From NCBI GenBank assembly GCA_018907035.1, contig JACCIC010000005.1, positions 3,427,501-3,491,500 on the forward strand: a stretch of DNA of 64,000 nucleotides, given 5' to 3'. Source of the stretch: Sycobia sp. Sy_11 (taxonomy: Eukaryota; Arthropoda; Insecta; Hymenoptera; Epichrysomallidae). Below the pieces are notes generated by a model. It saw nothing but the letters and a program-made list of their open reading frames with translations, was not told the DNA's origin and ran no database searches. Positions 51,054 to 63,110 of the stretch are shown here, one piece after another; position 1 is the stretch's first letter; every line of letters starts with the position of its first letter. The translations under genes were made by a program, and so were the position numbers.

Positions 51054-51916
51054 ATGCTTTTATCTAAGGTAAGTGAATTATATTTCAATTAAATAGATAT
51101 AACTGAATTTTAATCAGTAATATTCTAAATTGTTAAAAATTAAAATGAATGGCTTTTTAGGTTATAAGTAACTATTCTAGTTTATCTTATAAGCATATAC
51201 AAAATAATCAACTACCTCTGAAATTGACTCGTCATTTATTTGCAAGTGATGTTCCATCTACGCAAACAGTAAGGTATAATATCTAACGTAAAAGTATTAA
51301 ACAATAAATCTTTTTTCTTTTTTATTAGGCAAAACCTGATAAATTATTCAAAAAAATAGAAATAGAAGTGCGAGGTAATGATCCTGCTGTATTAAAAAGT
51401 TATGGAATTTTTGCAACAACTGCAGCAACTCATTTAGGAATCGGAATTGAAGACAAGTAAGCGATAACATTTTGGATTAATTCTTTTAAGTAATTAAAAT
51501 TAACTTAAAAAATAATCTTTGTTTTAGTTACGCTCCAAGGAAAGCTCATCATGAGCGGATGACACTACTTAGATCCAAGCATGTGCATAAAAAGCATAGA
51601 GTTCAATATGAAATAAGAACTTATTATAGATTTTTAAACTTTTTAAGATTAACTGGATCAACAGCTGACACATTTTTAGAATATATTCAAAGGAATCTAC
51701 CAGAAGGTGTTGCTATGAAAGTAACAAAGGTAAATTGTATACTATTAAAAAAAAAATATTTTAATTCATTATACAGAATACCTATATAACAATAATCTCT
51801 AGTATCTATAAATTAAATTAATAAATTTTTTATATTTTATATTTAAATTTGTGTTTTCTATTTCTCAGATTGAAATACAAGCATTACCAGAAGGAGCTAG
51901 TATACCACCTCAATAA
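51054..51916 (+). CDS. mRpS10: Mitochondrial small-subunit ribosomal protein uS10m (mRpS10)
   Basis: Component of the mitoribosome small-subunit head. Five exons: 51054-51068, 51161-51268, 51329-51456, 51528-51729 and 51869-51916, all GT-AG and in phase, giving 166 aa. Residues 1-40 (exons 1-2) are a basic, Ser/Asn-rich leader consistent with mitochondrial targeting. The uS10 fold begins near residue 49 ([15 protein letters not shown]) and contains [20 protein letters not shown] (exon 4, about 86-105), [20 protein letters not shown] and the C-terminal strand [13 protein letters not shown]. Length and order match animal mRpS10. The start ATG is the first in-frame codon and lies directly before a GTAAGT donor. 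Poly(A) signal AATAAA is at 51974-51979, only about 40 bases before the stop codon of the opposing gene. Confidence 0.95.
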
Positions 51917-51973
51917 AAGTTCTTCATAAATTAAAAAATTCAAAAATTGTTTAATATTGTGTAATTAGCATTA

Positions 51974-51979
51974 AATAAA
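51974..51979 (+). terminator. Poly(A) signal of mRpS10
   Basis: AATAAA 58 bases after the stop codon. Cleavage 10-30 bases downstream would place the transcript end within a few tens of bases of the opposing gene's stop codon at 52020. Confidence 0.7.
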
Positions 51980-52019
51980 TATATATAAATATATTTCAAT
52001 ACAATTACTTTACATTAAC

Positions 52020-53170
52020 TTAATTAATTAATGATTTTACTACAATTATTGGTGTATCAGTGTCTAGATTTCGAGCAGAACTATTTCTATCTAATTCTGG
52101 CAATGGATCTTTTTTTCTAAAGTTCTTAGGAATCTCTTGAGTTATTGTTTTAATATCTACAGTTCCAAGTGGAGTATCTGTTGTGTTTTTTACAATTAAA
52201 CCTCTAGCAATTGACCTGTTTCGTAATTTTAGATGATTTTTCAAAGTTTTAATATGATTATCCTTTTTGGGATTTCCTAAAATTAAAGATGCCGAAGTTA
52301 TTTTTGGTACATTAGAGCTTTCTTGGGCAAGTTGTACAGGGTCATGTGTACGATGTTTTCTTATTAATTCAGCAGTTGCCAAGCAGCTGCGCAGAATAAA
52401 ATCAGATTCTGTAATTTAAAAAGTTCATAAAAAATATTAATGAACTTCATTATAATTAAAATAACACAAATATATATTTATTTATTCAACATTTTATAGG
52501 ATTTAGTTTTCAAGTAAAGGTTTATTGTAGATATATTGTTAAAATCTCGGGAAAGTTACAATTTTTAAACTTGACTTTATTGTAAACTAGTTAATCATAA
52601 CAAATTAAAGACAAAATATGTATTAAAGAAAAATATATACATAAAGTGTATATACATAAACTTTATGATATGTAGGTACATATCTACACGCACGCACGCA
52701 CGCACACAAAGTTTAAAAATAAAGAGTGAGAGTAACAATAAATGGTTCACTGATTTTAAATTTGAATCGTTAGTTTTATTTTTGCTATTCAAAAAGAATT
52801 GTAAATTAGACTATTATTAATTATACTATGCATGTATATTTATAATATCGTAACAATAAATTTTTTTGTTTTTTCCATTTTTTTACAAATTTTAATTGAT
52901 TGCGTAGTAGTTTTTACAAACATCGAAATTTCGTTGCTCGTTCAATAAAGTCCCGATTATAACATATTAATTAAAAGCAATTTTGAGTGTAATATTTTTG
53001 AGAACTGCTTCTTTAGAAGTCTTATTAATTTTAAAATAATATGGAACAATAAGATATTTAGTATAATTACCTGCTCTTTTTGGTCGCAATAAAATATGGC
53101 TGAGTTTTGCACTGTAGCAGGAATCAATAATGATGATCCCTATGATCATTAAAATAACGTTCCTCTTCAT
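52020..53170 (-). CDS. Uncharacterised secreted protein, two exons, signal peptide and RPKR site
   Basis: I do not recognise the family. Exon 1 is 53170-53071 and exon 2 is 52408-52020; the GTAATT donor and TTACAG acceptor join in phase 1, giving 162 aa. Without this splice each half looks unsupported; joined they make a coherent precursor. Residues 1-20 are a typical signal peptide (basic start, Ile/Leu core, ending SCYS). Residues 21-32 form a short segment ending in R29-P-K-R32, a furin-type site, so the mature chain would begin near Ala33. The mature part is basic and hydrophilic, has one cysteine (about 42) and three possible N-glycosylation sites (NRS, NTT, NSS) and no membrane segment. 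Convergent with mRpS10, 103 bases between stop codons. A TTCCTTAG acceptor-like site about 50 bases upstream of the ATG (near 53220) suggests a further 5' untranslated exon. The two exons could belong to separate genes; the shared phase argues against that. Confidence 0.62.
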
Positions 53171-53886
53171 CGTCTCGTGAATGTTTTTCCCAATAATATT
53201 AGTGGTCGTTGTTCAAACTCTAAGGAAATATAAAATGAATTGCATTAATTAGTTAATAAAATCATTAAAAAAATAAAAGTAATTTTGTAGCTTAATAATA
53301 AAATTGAATATAATACTTTATTTTCAGCCGCTTTTAAACTTGAAATACTTTTCCGACTCCTTATATTGTGTAAAATAACATAAATTTTAATTTTATTTAA
53401 CGGGCCCAAAGTGTAATTTTTACTTAGCTTTTACGAAAAATATATTCATTTAGAAAACAGTCTTCTGGCTAGTTTCGTAATTCTAACAATTTATAATTTA
53501 AAGTATTCATTGTAACCGGTTTTTTTTCTTTCATTTTCCCTTCAAGAAAAAGTACGTTATATATAAAAAATATTTGCTCAAATATAATTAAGCGTTCACT
53601 ATACGGTCGGCCTATACGATTTACAAGCAGAAATTTTGCAATGAACTTAAAAAAGCGCTTAATTTATATACTTGCTTTGCGGCGTTTCACAGGCTCATAT
53701 TGCTCAAAATTCAATAACACTCAAACACAAACTCAGCTCCCAAATATCTCGCGCATGTAAAAATATATATATACACAGATCGTATAAGCTTTCGCCTTCG
53801 GAATGAAAAGTAGATTAGCGAGATTTATATAAGTGCACGACCGCAGGCGCGGAGGAGCCAGAATGAAATAAACACATATTTTTCCA

Positions 53887-53925
<39 letters not shown>

Positions 53926-54237
53926 CAAAGACCCTCCTCTACCTCCTCCCTCAAATTTTGAACGCGCATGCAGCGCATAGCGGCAGCGACGATGCGCCGT
54001 GAACGCGAACGCGATGAGATAATTCTCGCGTCATGCTTATACTTAAAATCCAAAAAATATAAAAAAAACAACAACAAAAAATGAAGAAGGACTCACTCTA
54101 TTAGAGGCATCAAGGGATCCGGCTGAGTCCGCTGATGATGATGGATGATGCGAGAGAGGAGCCCGCGATGTGCGCCGCCGTGGGGGGAAAAAAAAAAACG
54201 GGACATTCGCGCCAGGTCGTGGTGTCCTATATAATAA

Positions 54238-54242
<5 letters not shown>

Positions 54243-54299
<57 letters not shown>

Positions 54300-54316
54300 A
54301 GAGAGAGAGAGAGAGA
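54243..54316. repeat. (TA)n(GA)n microsatellite
   Basis: About 27 TA units followed by about 9 GA units in block B. Confidence 0.92.
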
Positions 54317-54476
54317 TATGTCAAATAACTGCGCACCCGACTCGCGAAAAGTATATTCGAAGCAACGCGCCGTCCGTGCAGCGAATGGGCCAATCGCCGC
54401 AGCACCCGAGCGCGCGTATATTTATATGCAATGCTAGTATATAAGTAACGGGGCGAAAATCGGTCCCGGTATTGTA

Positions 54477-54528
<52 letters not shown>
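54477..54528. repeat. (TA)n microsatellite
   Basis: About 25 TA units in block B; a related CA/TA tract follows at 54684-54729. Confidence 0.92.
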
Positions 54529-54529
<1 letters not shown>

Positions 54530-54681
54530 AGGAAGAAGAGGAGAAGGACTGATCATCCGAGCCCGCGAGAGCCGCGCACGAATCTGGTACTGATGCCGAT
54601 CTTCGGCGCGCGCGATCCGTATTAAAATTGATAAAATCGATCCTTCATCAGGTATTCCGCCAATATTATGCATACATGTGT

Positions 54682-54731
<50 letters not shown>

Positions 54732-54852
54732 TATTAAATCTCTTGCATCTTCTCCCTCCCTTATAACTCCCTTCCCCACTGCGCCTTATTCTCTCGCGGG
54801 CCTCATATCCTTACGTTCGATGCCGCCGCGGAGAAACAATAAATTTTTGAGC

Positions 54853-54856
<4 letters not shown>

Positions 54857-54899
<43 letters not shown>
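54857..54899. repeat. (CT)n microsatellite
   Basis: About 21 CT units in block B. Confidence 0.92.
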
Positions 54900-54901
<2 letters not shown>

Positions 54902-55226
54902 TGTATATATAATATATAAAGAAAGAAGAGAGCTTCCTTAAAAACCGGTTTGCCTTTCGCGCGCGTCTCATATATACATATATACACAAGCCATCAGCAT
55001 TGACATTGCTGTATATATATACATAGTCGAGAGCAAAAAAGGAGGACTTTTTTGTAAATCCAGAGAAGAAGGAAAGAAAGGGAGAAAGAGCGAGAGGGAG
55101 AGTGGGAGAGGAGAAAAAATGAGGCGCGAGAGCAAGGTGTATATCCTATAAGGGAGATACATGAGTAGTATAATGCCGCATTATTAAGCGCGGCGCGTTG
55201 CATTTCTTACGCGCTGGCTCACTTTC

Positions 55227-55229
<3 letters not shown>

Positions 55230-55283
<54 letters not shown>
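55230..55283. repeat. (TA)n microsatellite
   Basis: About 27 TA units in block B, directly after TTTCTGCATATA. Confidence 0.92.
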
Positions 55284-55288
<5 letters not shown>

Positions 55289-55474
55289 CCTTACGCTTGA
55301 TGCGCGCGCGACCTTGTAACGGAGCTCGATGCGCGAGCGCGCTCGTTGCAAATGATTATTGTCATTTCTGCAGACTTTAATGTATATATAAATATATGTA
55401 TGCGTCCGTGAAAAAGTAAGAAATGATTATCGGCGAGCCCTCTGTCCTCGCCCCGCCGCGCCTATCCTTTCTCT

Positions 55475-55477
<3 letters not shown>

Positions 55478-55522
<45 letters not shown>
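55478..55522. repeat. (TA)n microsatellite
   Basis: About 22 TA units at the end of block B. Confidence 0.92.
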
Positions 55523-55525
<3 letters not shown>

Positions 55526-56205
55526 CTCTGTTTCTCTTGCTCCCCTCGCACCTCCCGCTCTCTTTCTCTCTTGCTCTTGTTTTCTCCGCCAATATCCAGA
55601 GATTCGCGTATATACATCCGCGTTCTGCTGCTCCCTCCTTTCTCCGCCGGCAATTTTGCATCTCGGTCGAAGGCGAATTAAAGGTATTTACATATGCATA
55701 TGTATGAAAAAGAGGCAACAAATTCGAAATATCCCCCTCCTCGCCTATTTATCGTATATTACCTTTGGTACTCATTGCCAAGACTTTAAGCATCTCTTTA
55801 TGTATACTGCCACTTTTTGCCGCATATGTTGTGAATTTCTTGAATATCTTTTTAAAACTTTTAAGTGTTCGACGATGCATCGAGTTGAGAGAATTCGATT
55901 TATTTTTCTCTTTGTTTTTTCTTTTCTTTAGTTTTTTTTTTTTTTTTTGATTTTTATTTATTTAAGTTTTTTTTTAACCGACCGTGAAAACAGAATTATT
56001 GTTGCGTAAAAGTCTGCTCTTCAACTTGTTATTAAGAATTAAAAAATATTTATTTTTTGGTAACATAATATATAAAGTTCTCGTTAGATTATTAATTTAA
56101 TCATCGTTTAAATTGGAATTGATTAAATATACATATATTTCTCGTAACAGAATACTCGAAAACATAATTAATGATTTATCCAGTAGATCCTAAAGCTAAA
56201 TTTCA

Positions 56206-56421
56206 TTAGGGTAATGAATTAAGGAAAATTAGTCGTTTTAAATTTGTTATAATTCCATCTTTTTTATCAGTACACAAATAGGCACAATAGCTTTTTAAAC
56301 TATTTGAGCTGTCGTTCATTAAATCAGTCAAATGAAATGGAGCTCCTGTTTTATTCAAAATCAGCCAGAAATATAAACATACACGATGAATTGAAGACTC
56401 TCCATCACTTGGCAAAACCTA
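56206..56421 (-). other. Exon-like open segment of unknown gene
   Basis: On the minus strand a pyrimidine-rich acceptor (TTTTTCTATTATAG, near 56435-56422) is followed by an open frame VLPSDGESSIHRVCLYFWLI running 71 codons to a stop at 56206. It has three cysteines and ordinary-looking composition, unlike neighbouring junk. It lies about 320 bases downstream of the GNBP-like stop codon, so it could be an alternative last exon of that gene (exon 6 ends in phase 0, as this needs) or the last exon of an unseen gene. I do not recognise the sequence. Confidence 0.3.
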
Positions 56422-56741
56422 TAATAGAAAAATAAGGAACACACTTGGATAGATAGATTCATTATGTCCATTAATTTTGTGAAAACTCTTTCTACAAATT
56501 AATGAATAAGATAATTCATTGATTATTATAAAGTAACTTTTTTTCTATATATTTATCATATAAGTATAACTGTATTTTAGTCAACATGTTTTTATTTTGA
56601 ATCCGCGACATAAATTGAATTCAATTTTCACAATCTGAATGGATGTCCGTCGCTAGCCCGCATTCTTATACCTCTATTAATAACGGTAATATAAATAACT
56701 ATATAAACTTATATATTAATCAAATAAATAAATTATAAATC

Positions 56742-59700
56742 TCAGTCAAATGACCAGATCTTGACGTAATCTATTTGCAAGACGGAATTTTTTCCTTGAT
56801 TTCGTCGCCAAGTAGGCAGCCATTTGTCCTTCGCTGTCCAAAACAGAAGCATCGCCTATAATGAAAATGAAAAATTATAGCGCCTGTACATAAATGTATA
56901 GCGATAGCATAATGGCAATAATATCGGAACAAATACATTTTCTCAACTGGTATACCTTAGCACTTGTATTTTTCCATGGCTTTGGATAAGAATTTGACCG
57001 CGTGTTATCCGGAAATACGCTCACACCGCCAACCCCTAGTCCAATCGAGAGATAGAACTAAAAATTTAAGAAAATGGCTAATATTATTTAAACGGCGCAA
57101 GTTACTGATATATATATATACACACATATATTTCATATATGCTGAGAGAATTTAAAGTCTTGATACCTTTAACTTTATCATGGAAGAATAAATCAGTTAC
57201 AAATTAATTGAAGCATATTAAATAACGATAAACTTATTATATTACATCCTATTTTTATGTTATTAATAAATATCAATTACTATTATGGAATAAGGTTGAT
57301 GTTTTAAAAAGGAAAATCGTAATATCTTAATACTAAATAAATAATATTTTACAAAATTGCTAAATATAATCAAGATTATAAAGCTCACATTAATATACAT
57401 CCAGAAAATACCGCATATATACCCATAATTATTGCTCATAAACTACTACTGCATTTATATATCGACCCTTATGAGTAATAAATGGAAACGAAGATATAAA
57501 GAAGAAGATGTATAGTATATTTAGATATATATAGCAATTTTTATAGATTATAGAAATAATTTCTAAAGAATAAACGTATCAGTCGATTTACATATTTATT
57601 CGTTTTTAAGATACTGTATTCGAGCTTACCAACCTTGTTTATAGTAAGAGTACGATTACAAAATCGAATCATTATAATACTGATAAACTAATGTAGTCGA
57701 TCTGTAAATATGTCAGTTATTGTACGAGAATTATTTAATATATCTAGTAATAAAAAAAAAATACATAAATAATATACGAGCTTTTTAAGTATAGCTATAT
57801 TTCTGATTACACTATATGCACATTGAAATAAAGTAAACAAAGATAAAGAATAATTAAGAGAAGCTTTTTCAGTATAAATGTACGAGGTATTAACCCTTAA
57901 TAAAAACTACCATAAAGAATTTAAATAAATTATAAATTTATAATATATTAATGTGTTATATAACATAATGTGTACGACTGCATTGGTTTAAAATTAACGT
58001 ATAAGAATCGTTACACAATTAAATTTAATTACTTAAAAAAATCTTCTCTTTAAAAAGTTTTATTGAACAAAATTTCAAAGTATATTCCACATAGAATCCA
58101 AATCATATTTTATATTAAGAGGCTCTATAAATCATGTAAAGCTATTGTAAATGTACATTCAAGCATATGATGATGATGATTGTCAACGCCATTGACCTCT
58201 TATTTCTATCGATGCAGAGATCGGAAGATACGAGTATATAGCATGCATAGATCTGTCTATCTACCATAGATCATGAAGATACATCTATAACGCATCGAAA
58301 TTTATTATTATATCCGTTATTAATAATAATTATAACGTTAATTTATATAGAAGATTAATGACATCACATCTTTGCCAGCATAATATGTGTTGTATCTGTA
58401 TGTGTTATTTGTAATATGATAATATAATTGTTATTCGAGTAATTTGCAAATATTTTGTGAATTACTCGGCTATTTTTAAATTATTTTCCAAGAAAAATTT
58501 TTTTTTTATTAATCATTAAATTATTAATAATTTAATGATTATTATGTGAAAATATGTTAGTGATTGCACCTTCTGAATGAAAATTCCTGGTTTAATGTTA
58601 AAGAGATTAACTCTTTGTATTTTGTTAAAAATTAAAAATTGAACTTATGTCGACTGTTTTGAATTAAATTAATAAATATTTGTATCGGCCGTACAGACTT
58701 TATACTAAAATAATGACAGTCAGACTGTCCCTGTTTATTATCACCCCCTAAGAATATGAAATAGAAATTCATTACTAAAAATAAAATTAAACTAGGTTAA
58801 AAATTAAAAATAATAAAAATAATAAAATAAGTTATATTTTATGTTAGCAAAGGACAATCTGACTGCCCCCGCCAGCATAAATTTAAAGTTTCCTACTATG
58901 ATGCCCGACATTTCAAAACGCTACGGTTCATCTTCAAGGATTAAACTGTATATTATAGTATAAAGACTGTAAGACCGATAAACACATTTATTAATTTAAT
59001 TTGTATTTTGTTTCTTTACAAATATCATTCAAGTTATAACATATAAATTCAATAAATTAATGAAGTCTTATATGAAATCGATGACTTTTGACGTATAAAA
59101 CTTTCTATTTAATTATGCAGGGACGAGAGGATGATAAATTATTATAGATTTAATTCGCGTTACATAGAGGGTTTTTATTGAACATTGACATCAATTATCG
59201 TCTTCTTATATTTATATAAGAAGCTATATATTGGACATTAGTATGAAGATATTTTTCATCCTTAATAAATTAATTATCTAATTTAAATTAATTAATATAT
59301 TATGTTTTATATTAATCAATGATTTTTAGTATTTTCGCACGACCGAGCCGTAAAAAAAAAAAAACGTATTCTAAAGTATACGCCGCAGACGCATCGTAAT
59401 GCGCAACGTACCTTTTCATCGAACGGCGCCATAATCGCCGGCTCAATTGTCCCGACAAGCTCATTGTCCACGTGAAACGTAAACTTGTCGGCGGTCCAGG
59501 TGGTCCTGTAGACGTGGAAGCCATTCGTCCAGGCGTCGCCGCCCATCCTAGTCACGAGCTCATCCCGGAACTCGGCGCCGACGCCGCGGCCGAGTCCGAA
59601 CTCCAGGCGCCCGCGGCCGAAGTCGTCGCCCGAGTCCCCGGCTTGGGTCAGCAGGTCGTTTCCCCGCGCCCGGCCGAGGTAGACGCGCGCGTTGCCGTAT

Positions 59701-62700
59701 CGCGAGTCGTAACTTTTGTAAAGGGGCTCCAGCCAGATTTCTATGGGGACATTCGTATTGTTTTTCTTTTGTTTCTTTTTTTTTTTTTTTTAATCAAAAT
59801 TGTATACCTTTTACGTACTGTAATTGTTTTATATTGAGAAAGACTAATATAACAAGTACTTTTTTGTATGCATTATAAAAATAAAGAAGTGCTTCTACAC
59901 ACGTGTTTAGTTATTACATGTATGCAAGTGAGCTCGACAGGTACGACGGATGGTTTGTCGATTGTTTTTCAATTTTCTTTTTATGAAAATGTTTCATTTT
60001 TCAAATCGTTATCAAATTGTTACTTTGATATTATTTTTGTTCTATTTTGTGCCGAGCTTTCCGAAGTGTAATCGTTGTAATAATAAAGTCATACGGCCAT
60101 TGCTACACTAAAATCAAATTTCATTTTTGTTTAAATAGATCTACCTATAATTTTACGTAGAACGAAATCAACAATTGAGAAATAAAAAAAAATTAATTTG
60201 ATATGGATCTATATACTGAAACACATACATATGCGTTATTCGATTTTGCGGGAAAATTTTTTATACATAAATAATTTATAAGAATGATTTAAAAAACAAA
60301 TATAGATTTCTTAAATTACAGTTCTTACACTAATATTTTTATAGCTTCATGATTTTCTAGAAATCGGCGAAATGTATAAATACTGTTAGACATTAATTAT
60401 TTTGCACTATTTCTAAAAACTCGTGTTAAATATACCGATAATTACAAACGTACTGTAATAAAAAGTACAAAATAAAAATCTTTTCCTTTAATCTCATGCT
60501 GTTCAATTAAAAGGCCGCATCAAGTTGTCTACGTACAACGACTTGTTAATTTTATATCAAGATCAAATTCCATTGCACATACGCAGCTTGAACGCCACGA
60601 AAAAGAGAGACTTACGGACTTTCGAACTTTTTACTCCATTAAAATTTCACAACTGGTAAGTTTTTTACTTTAGTTTAATTACACGCATGCGAATACTGGA
60701 GTATTAAATATTCTTACACAAAACTCTATATTAGGCATAAAATATATTTATTTTGTTCGATATATTCAGTTATAAATTAAAAAAAGACATCGTCATAATT
60801 CAAATATATTATAATATTTTTTTCTTTCGTATAAATCCGTTTATAAGGATGAAATGCCATTTTCAACCTCTCTAATTATTGAAAACGAAAAGTAGCTGGG
60901 AGCAGAATTAATACTATATATATATATAGATATATATAGTTATATTCCGTTCTTATCTTCACATTTGTCTTATAATTCAGTTACCGTTAGTATAATCAAT
61001 TGAATCTAGTTGTAATCAATTGCTTTAAATAAATATATTGTAAGCAGTAAAAAACGGACACTTGCGATTTTATCTTAATAGTTTCCTCGGATTCCGTGTA
61101 GTTAAACAAATGTTATTGTTAAGGCATCTAAGTAGGTTTCTATCTTTGAATTATAACAAATTACTTTCATAACTTTATATACGTATTTTCAATTTTTGCA
61201 CTATAATATTATATTATAAAACCTGACTGGATGCGGGACATGCGTTCCAATAATTTAGAGAAATGAAAAAACAGCTTCATAAAAATCACAATCAGTCTCG
61301 CTATGCACATAAAACTAAAATAGCGCATAAGGCATTTTACCCTATATGTACATATAATATATATCAGAAATAAAAAAATGTATACCTGGATACAGCCAAT
61401 CACCTTCAGGAAATTTGGCTCGGACCTCAATTACACCATATTGGAATTGGAAATTATTTCTCGTGATTAATTTAGCAGAAATAACAGGCGGCAGTATCTG
61501 GTATGATTTTGCCTGCTGTTGGCATTCGTTTTGAAAGAAACCGGTGCAACTATATATATATTATATATATATATAATTCGTTAATTCAATCATGAACGAG
61601 CGCGCAATGGCTCATTATTTACAACATACACAGAATTTGCAAATTTTTCCTTTTCAAATATCCTACGTGAATAACTTGAATTTCCAGTGCATATAAGATG
61701 CAATAAAATATGTATAATGTACAGTTATGGAAAAATATCCTTATATCGATGCGCGTATTTTAAATTCCGGAATATATCGCGTATTATTATTTTTCTATCG
61801 ATAACGGGAAAAACTTTTTTTATTCCATCGTCTGCTTTAAGATTGCCAGTATTTATAAAGTATTATAAAGTTATAAAACATGTATTATAAAGCTTTTGGT
61901 ATGTAAGAATGTATTCATTACTAAAATGATACTTGGAATAAATGTTAAAAATTTGTTTTTTAAAGCGCCGAAAACATCTTACTTATAAGTCATGTTTGTC
62001 TTGAAAAAAATATTTTTAAACCTTTACGTTCTACTTTCTTTTTATTTTTTTCTTATATTTTCTTATATTACACCTTTTCTGCGTGTTATCATAATATTTT
62101 TTAAATAATCCTTGGCCTATTATTTTTTTTTTTTATTATCAGCAATTCATCAAGATTTTTGGCACATTAACCCTTTCCGATTTTTATCCTTTATTTTATA
62201 ATGTTTTGATACCGATAAAAAATAACTATTTCCTCATTGTAAGATTTTTCAAGTTTCACGAGAACAATCCACGCTCTCAGGCAAAGCCGTTTATTCATTC
62301 CCCCCTCACGCGCACATATACATATTTATAATTAAAAATTAAGTATGGGTAAACAAATTGTATAATAATTCCAATCGAATGTCAATTCGACATTATGTAA
62401 TTGAATATGCGCATCAGAAAGTCTAAGTCAATGAAAATGCTTTATAAATTTATATGTATAATATTACATTGTAAATATTATACTCACTCTGCCAATCGTA
62501 AAAATCCACTGTTTACCGAATCTTCGCCATACGAATCTTCAAATAAAGTTGGTATTATACGAAGTGTGCCATCTTTAATTTCTATCGTATCTTTATGCTT
62601 ATGGTAAACGCAAAATTGATAATCCTAACGAAAATATTATATTTAATTTTTTATTAATATTTGTTCGTATATAACAGTTATAAAGCTTATATAATTTATT

Positions 62701-63064
62701 TAAGCTGATGTCAATAAAATGTATTATAACAATAAAGATGAATTATTTTATGTTAGTCTAATATAGCATTTAACTTACCGGATCAAGAGGTATTTTAATT
62801 TCTCTAGTCCATCTTGATTTATTTAAAGTTTTCACGTTAAAGTTTTCTTCAAATATCAAATGACCTACAATTAATTACCATTATTTTCATAATATTAAAG
62901 TTTAAAAAAATTTAATATACATTAATATATATCTATACATGTGTATTATTTATACAAATAACATAAATTAATATACCACCAGTCACTTGTAATTGAACGT
63001 TAGGAATGCAAGTTATAAAAAACAGTAAAATTGATAAAGACAAGACTCCGAAGTTTGCTACCAT
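56742..63064 (-). CDS. GNBP / beta-1,3-glucan-recognition-like protein without CBM39, seven exons
   Basis: Secreted innate-immunity protein of the Gram-negative-binding / beta-1,3-glucan recognition family, which binds microbial surface polysaccharide and feeds Toll and prophenoloxidase signalling. Exons on the minus strand: 63064-62977, 62864-62779, 62624-62488, 61549-61386, 59740-59412, 57057-56956, 56855-56742; in phase, 339 aa. Residues 1-25 are a signal peptide. The GH16-like domain starts at once (HLIFEENFN, 31-39) and runs to the end, with YGVIEVRAKFPEGDW, FYLSIGLGVGG (269-279), PKPWKN and the closing VLQIDYVKIWSFD. Active beta-1,3-glucanases have an ExDxxE motif after the EIWL segment; here 174-180 read GNARVYL, so catalysis is lost, as usual for this family. 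The N-terminal CBM39 domain of typical members is absent: intron 1 is only 112 bases. Exon 5 is GC-rich while the others are AT-rich. Intron 5 holds a short inverted-repeat element. The exon 1 donor could be 3 bases away, dropping one glycine. Confidence 0.92.
57058..59411 (-). other. Intron 5 of the GNBP-like gene
   Basis: A 2.35-kb A/T-rich intron holding the MITE-like element (58662-59001); otherwise nothing recognised. Intron 4 (59741-61385) is A/T-rich and shows no element. Confidence 0.55.
58662..59001. mobile_element. Short MITE-like element with ~50-bp inverted ends
   Basis: The left arm begins AATTAAATTAATAAAT (58662) and runs through ATCGGCCGTACAGACTTTATA; the right arm, read on the other strand from 59001, gives the same AATTAAATTAATAAAT and ATCGGTCTTACAGTCTTTATA. 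Arms are about 50 bases and mostly identical. The interior, about 240 bases, has TTTATTATCACCCCC and no coding capacity. A second, one-armed copy lies at 25242-25490. It sits inside intron 5 of the GNBP-like gene. Family unknown to me. Confidence 0.65.
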
Positions 63065-63105
63065 CTTTGCTGATGAGATTGTGGTTCTCAACCTTCTTTA
63101 TAATG

Positions 63106-63110
<5 letters not shown>

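Larger units (their letters stand above)
53700..55700. other. GC-rich, microsatellite-dense block B
   Basis: CpG-rich sequence broken by six (TA)n tracts, a (CT)n tract, a (GA)n tract and A-runs. Same style as block A, and shares the words GCGCGTTGCAT and TTTCTGCATATA in the same order (38252-38276 and 55193-55232). No coding sequence recognised. It lies upstream of the minus-strand secreted-protein gene and could hold its promoter and untranslated first exon. Confidence 0.45.

Noticed and set aside
54135..55721. Many Tyr-Ile repeat frames in block B
   Set aside because: Translations of (TA)n; not genes.
59472..59837. 121-codon plus-strand frame
   Set aside because: Antisense of GNBP-like exon 5.
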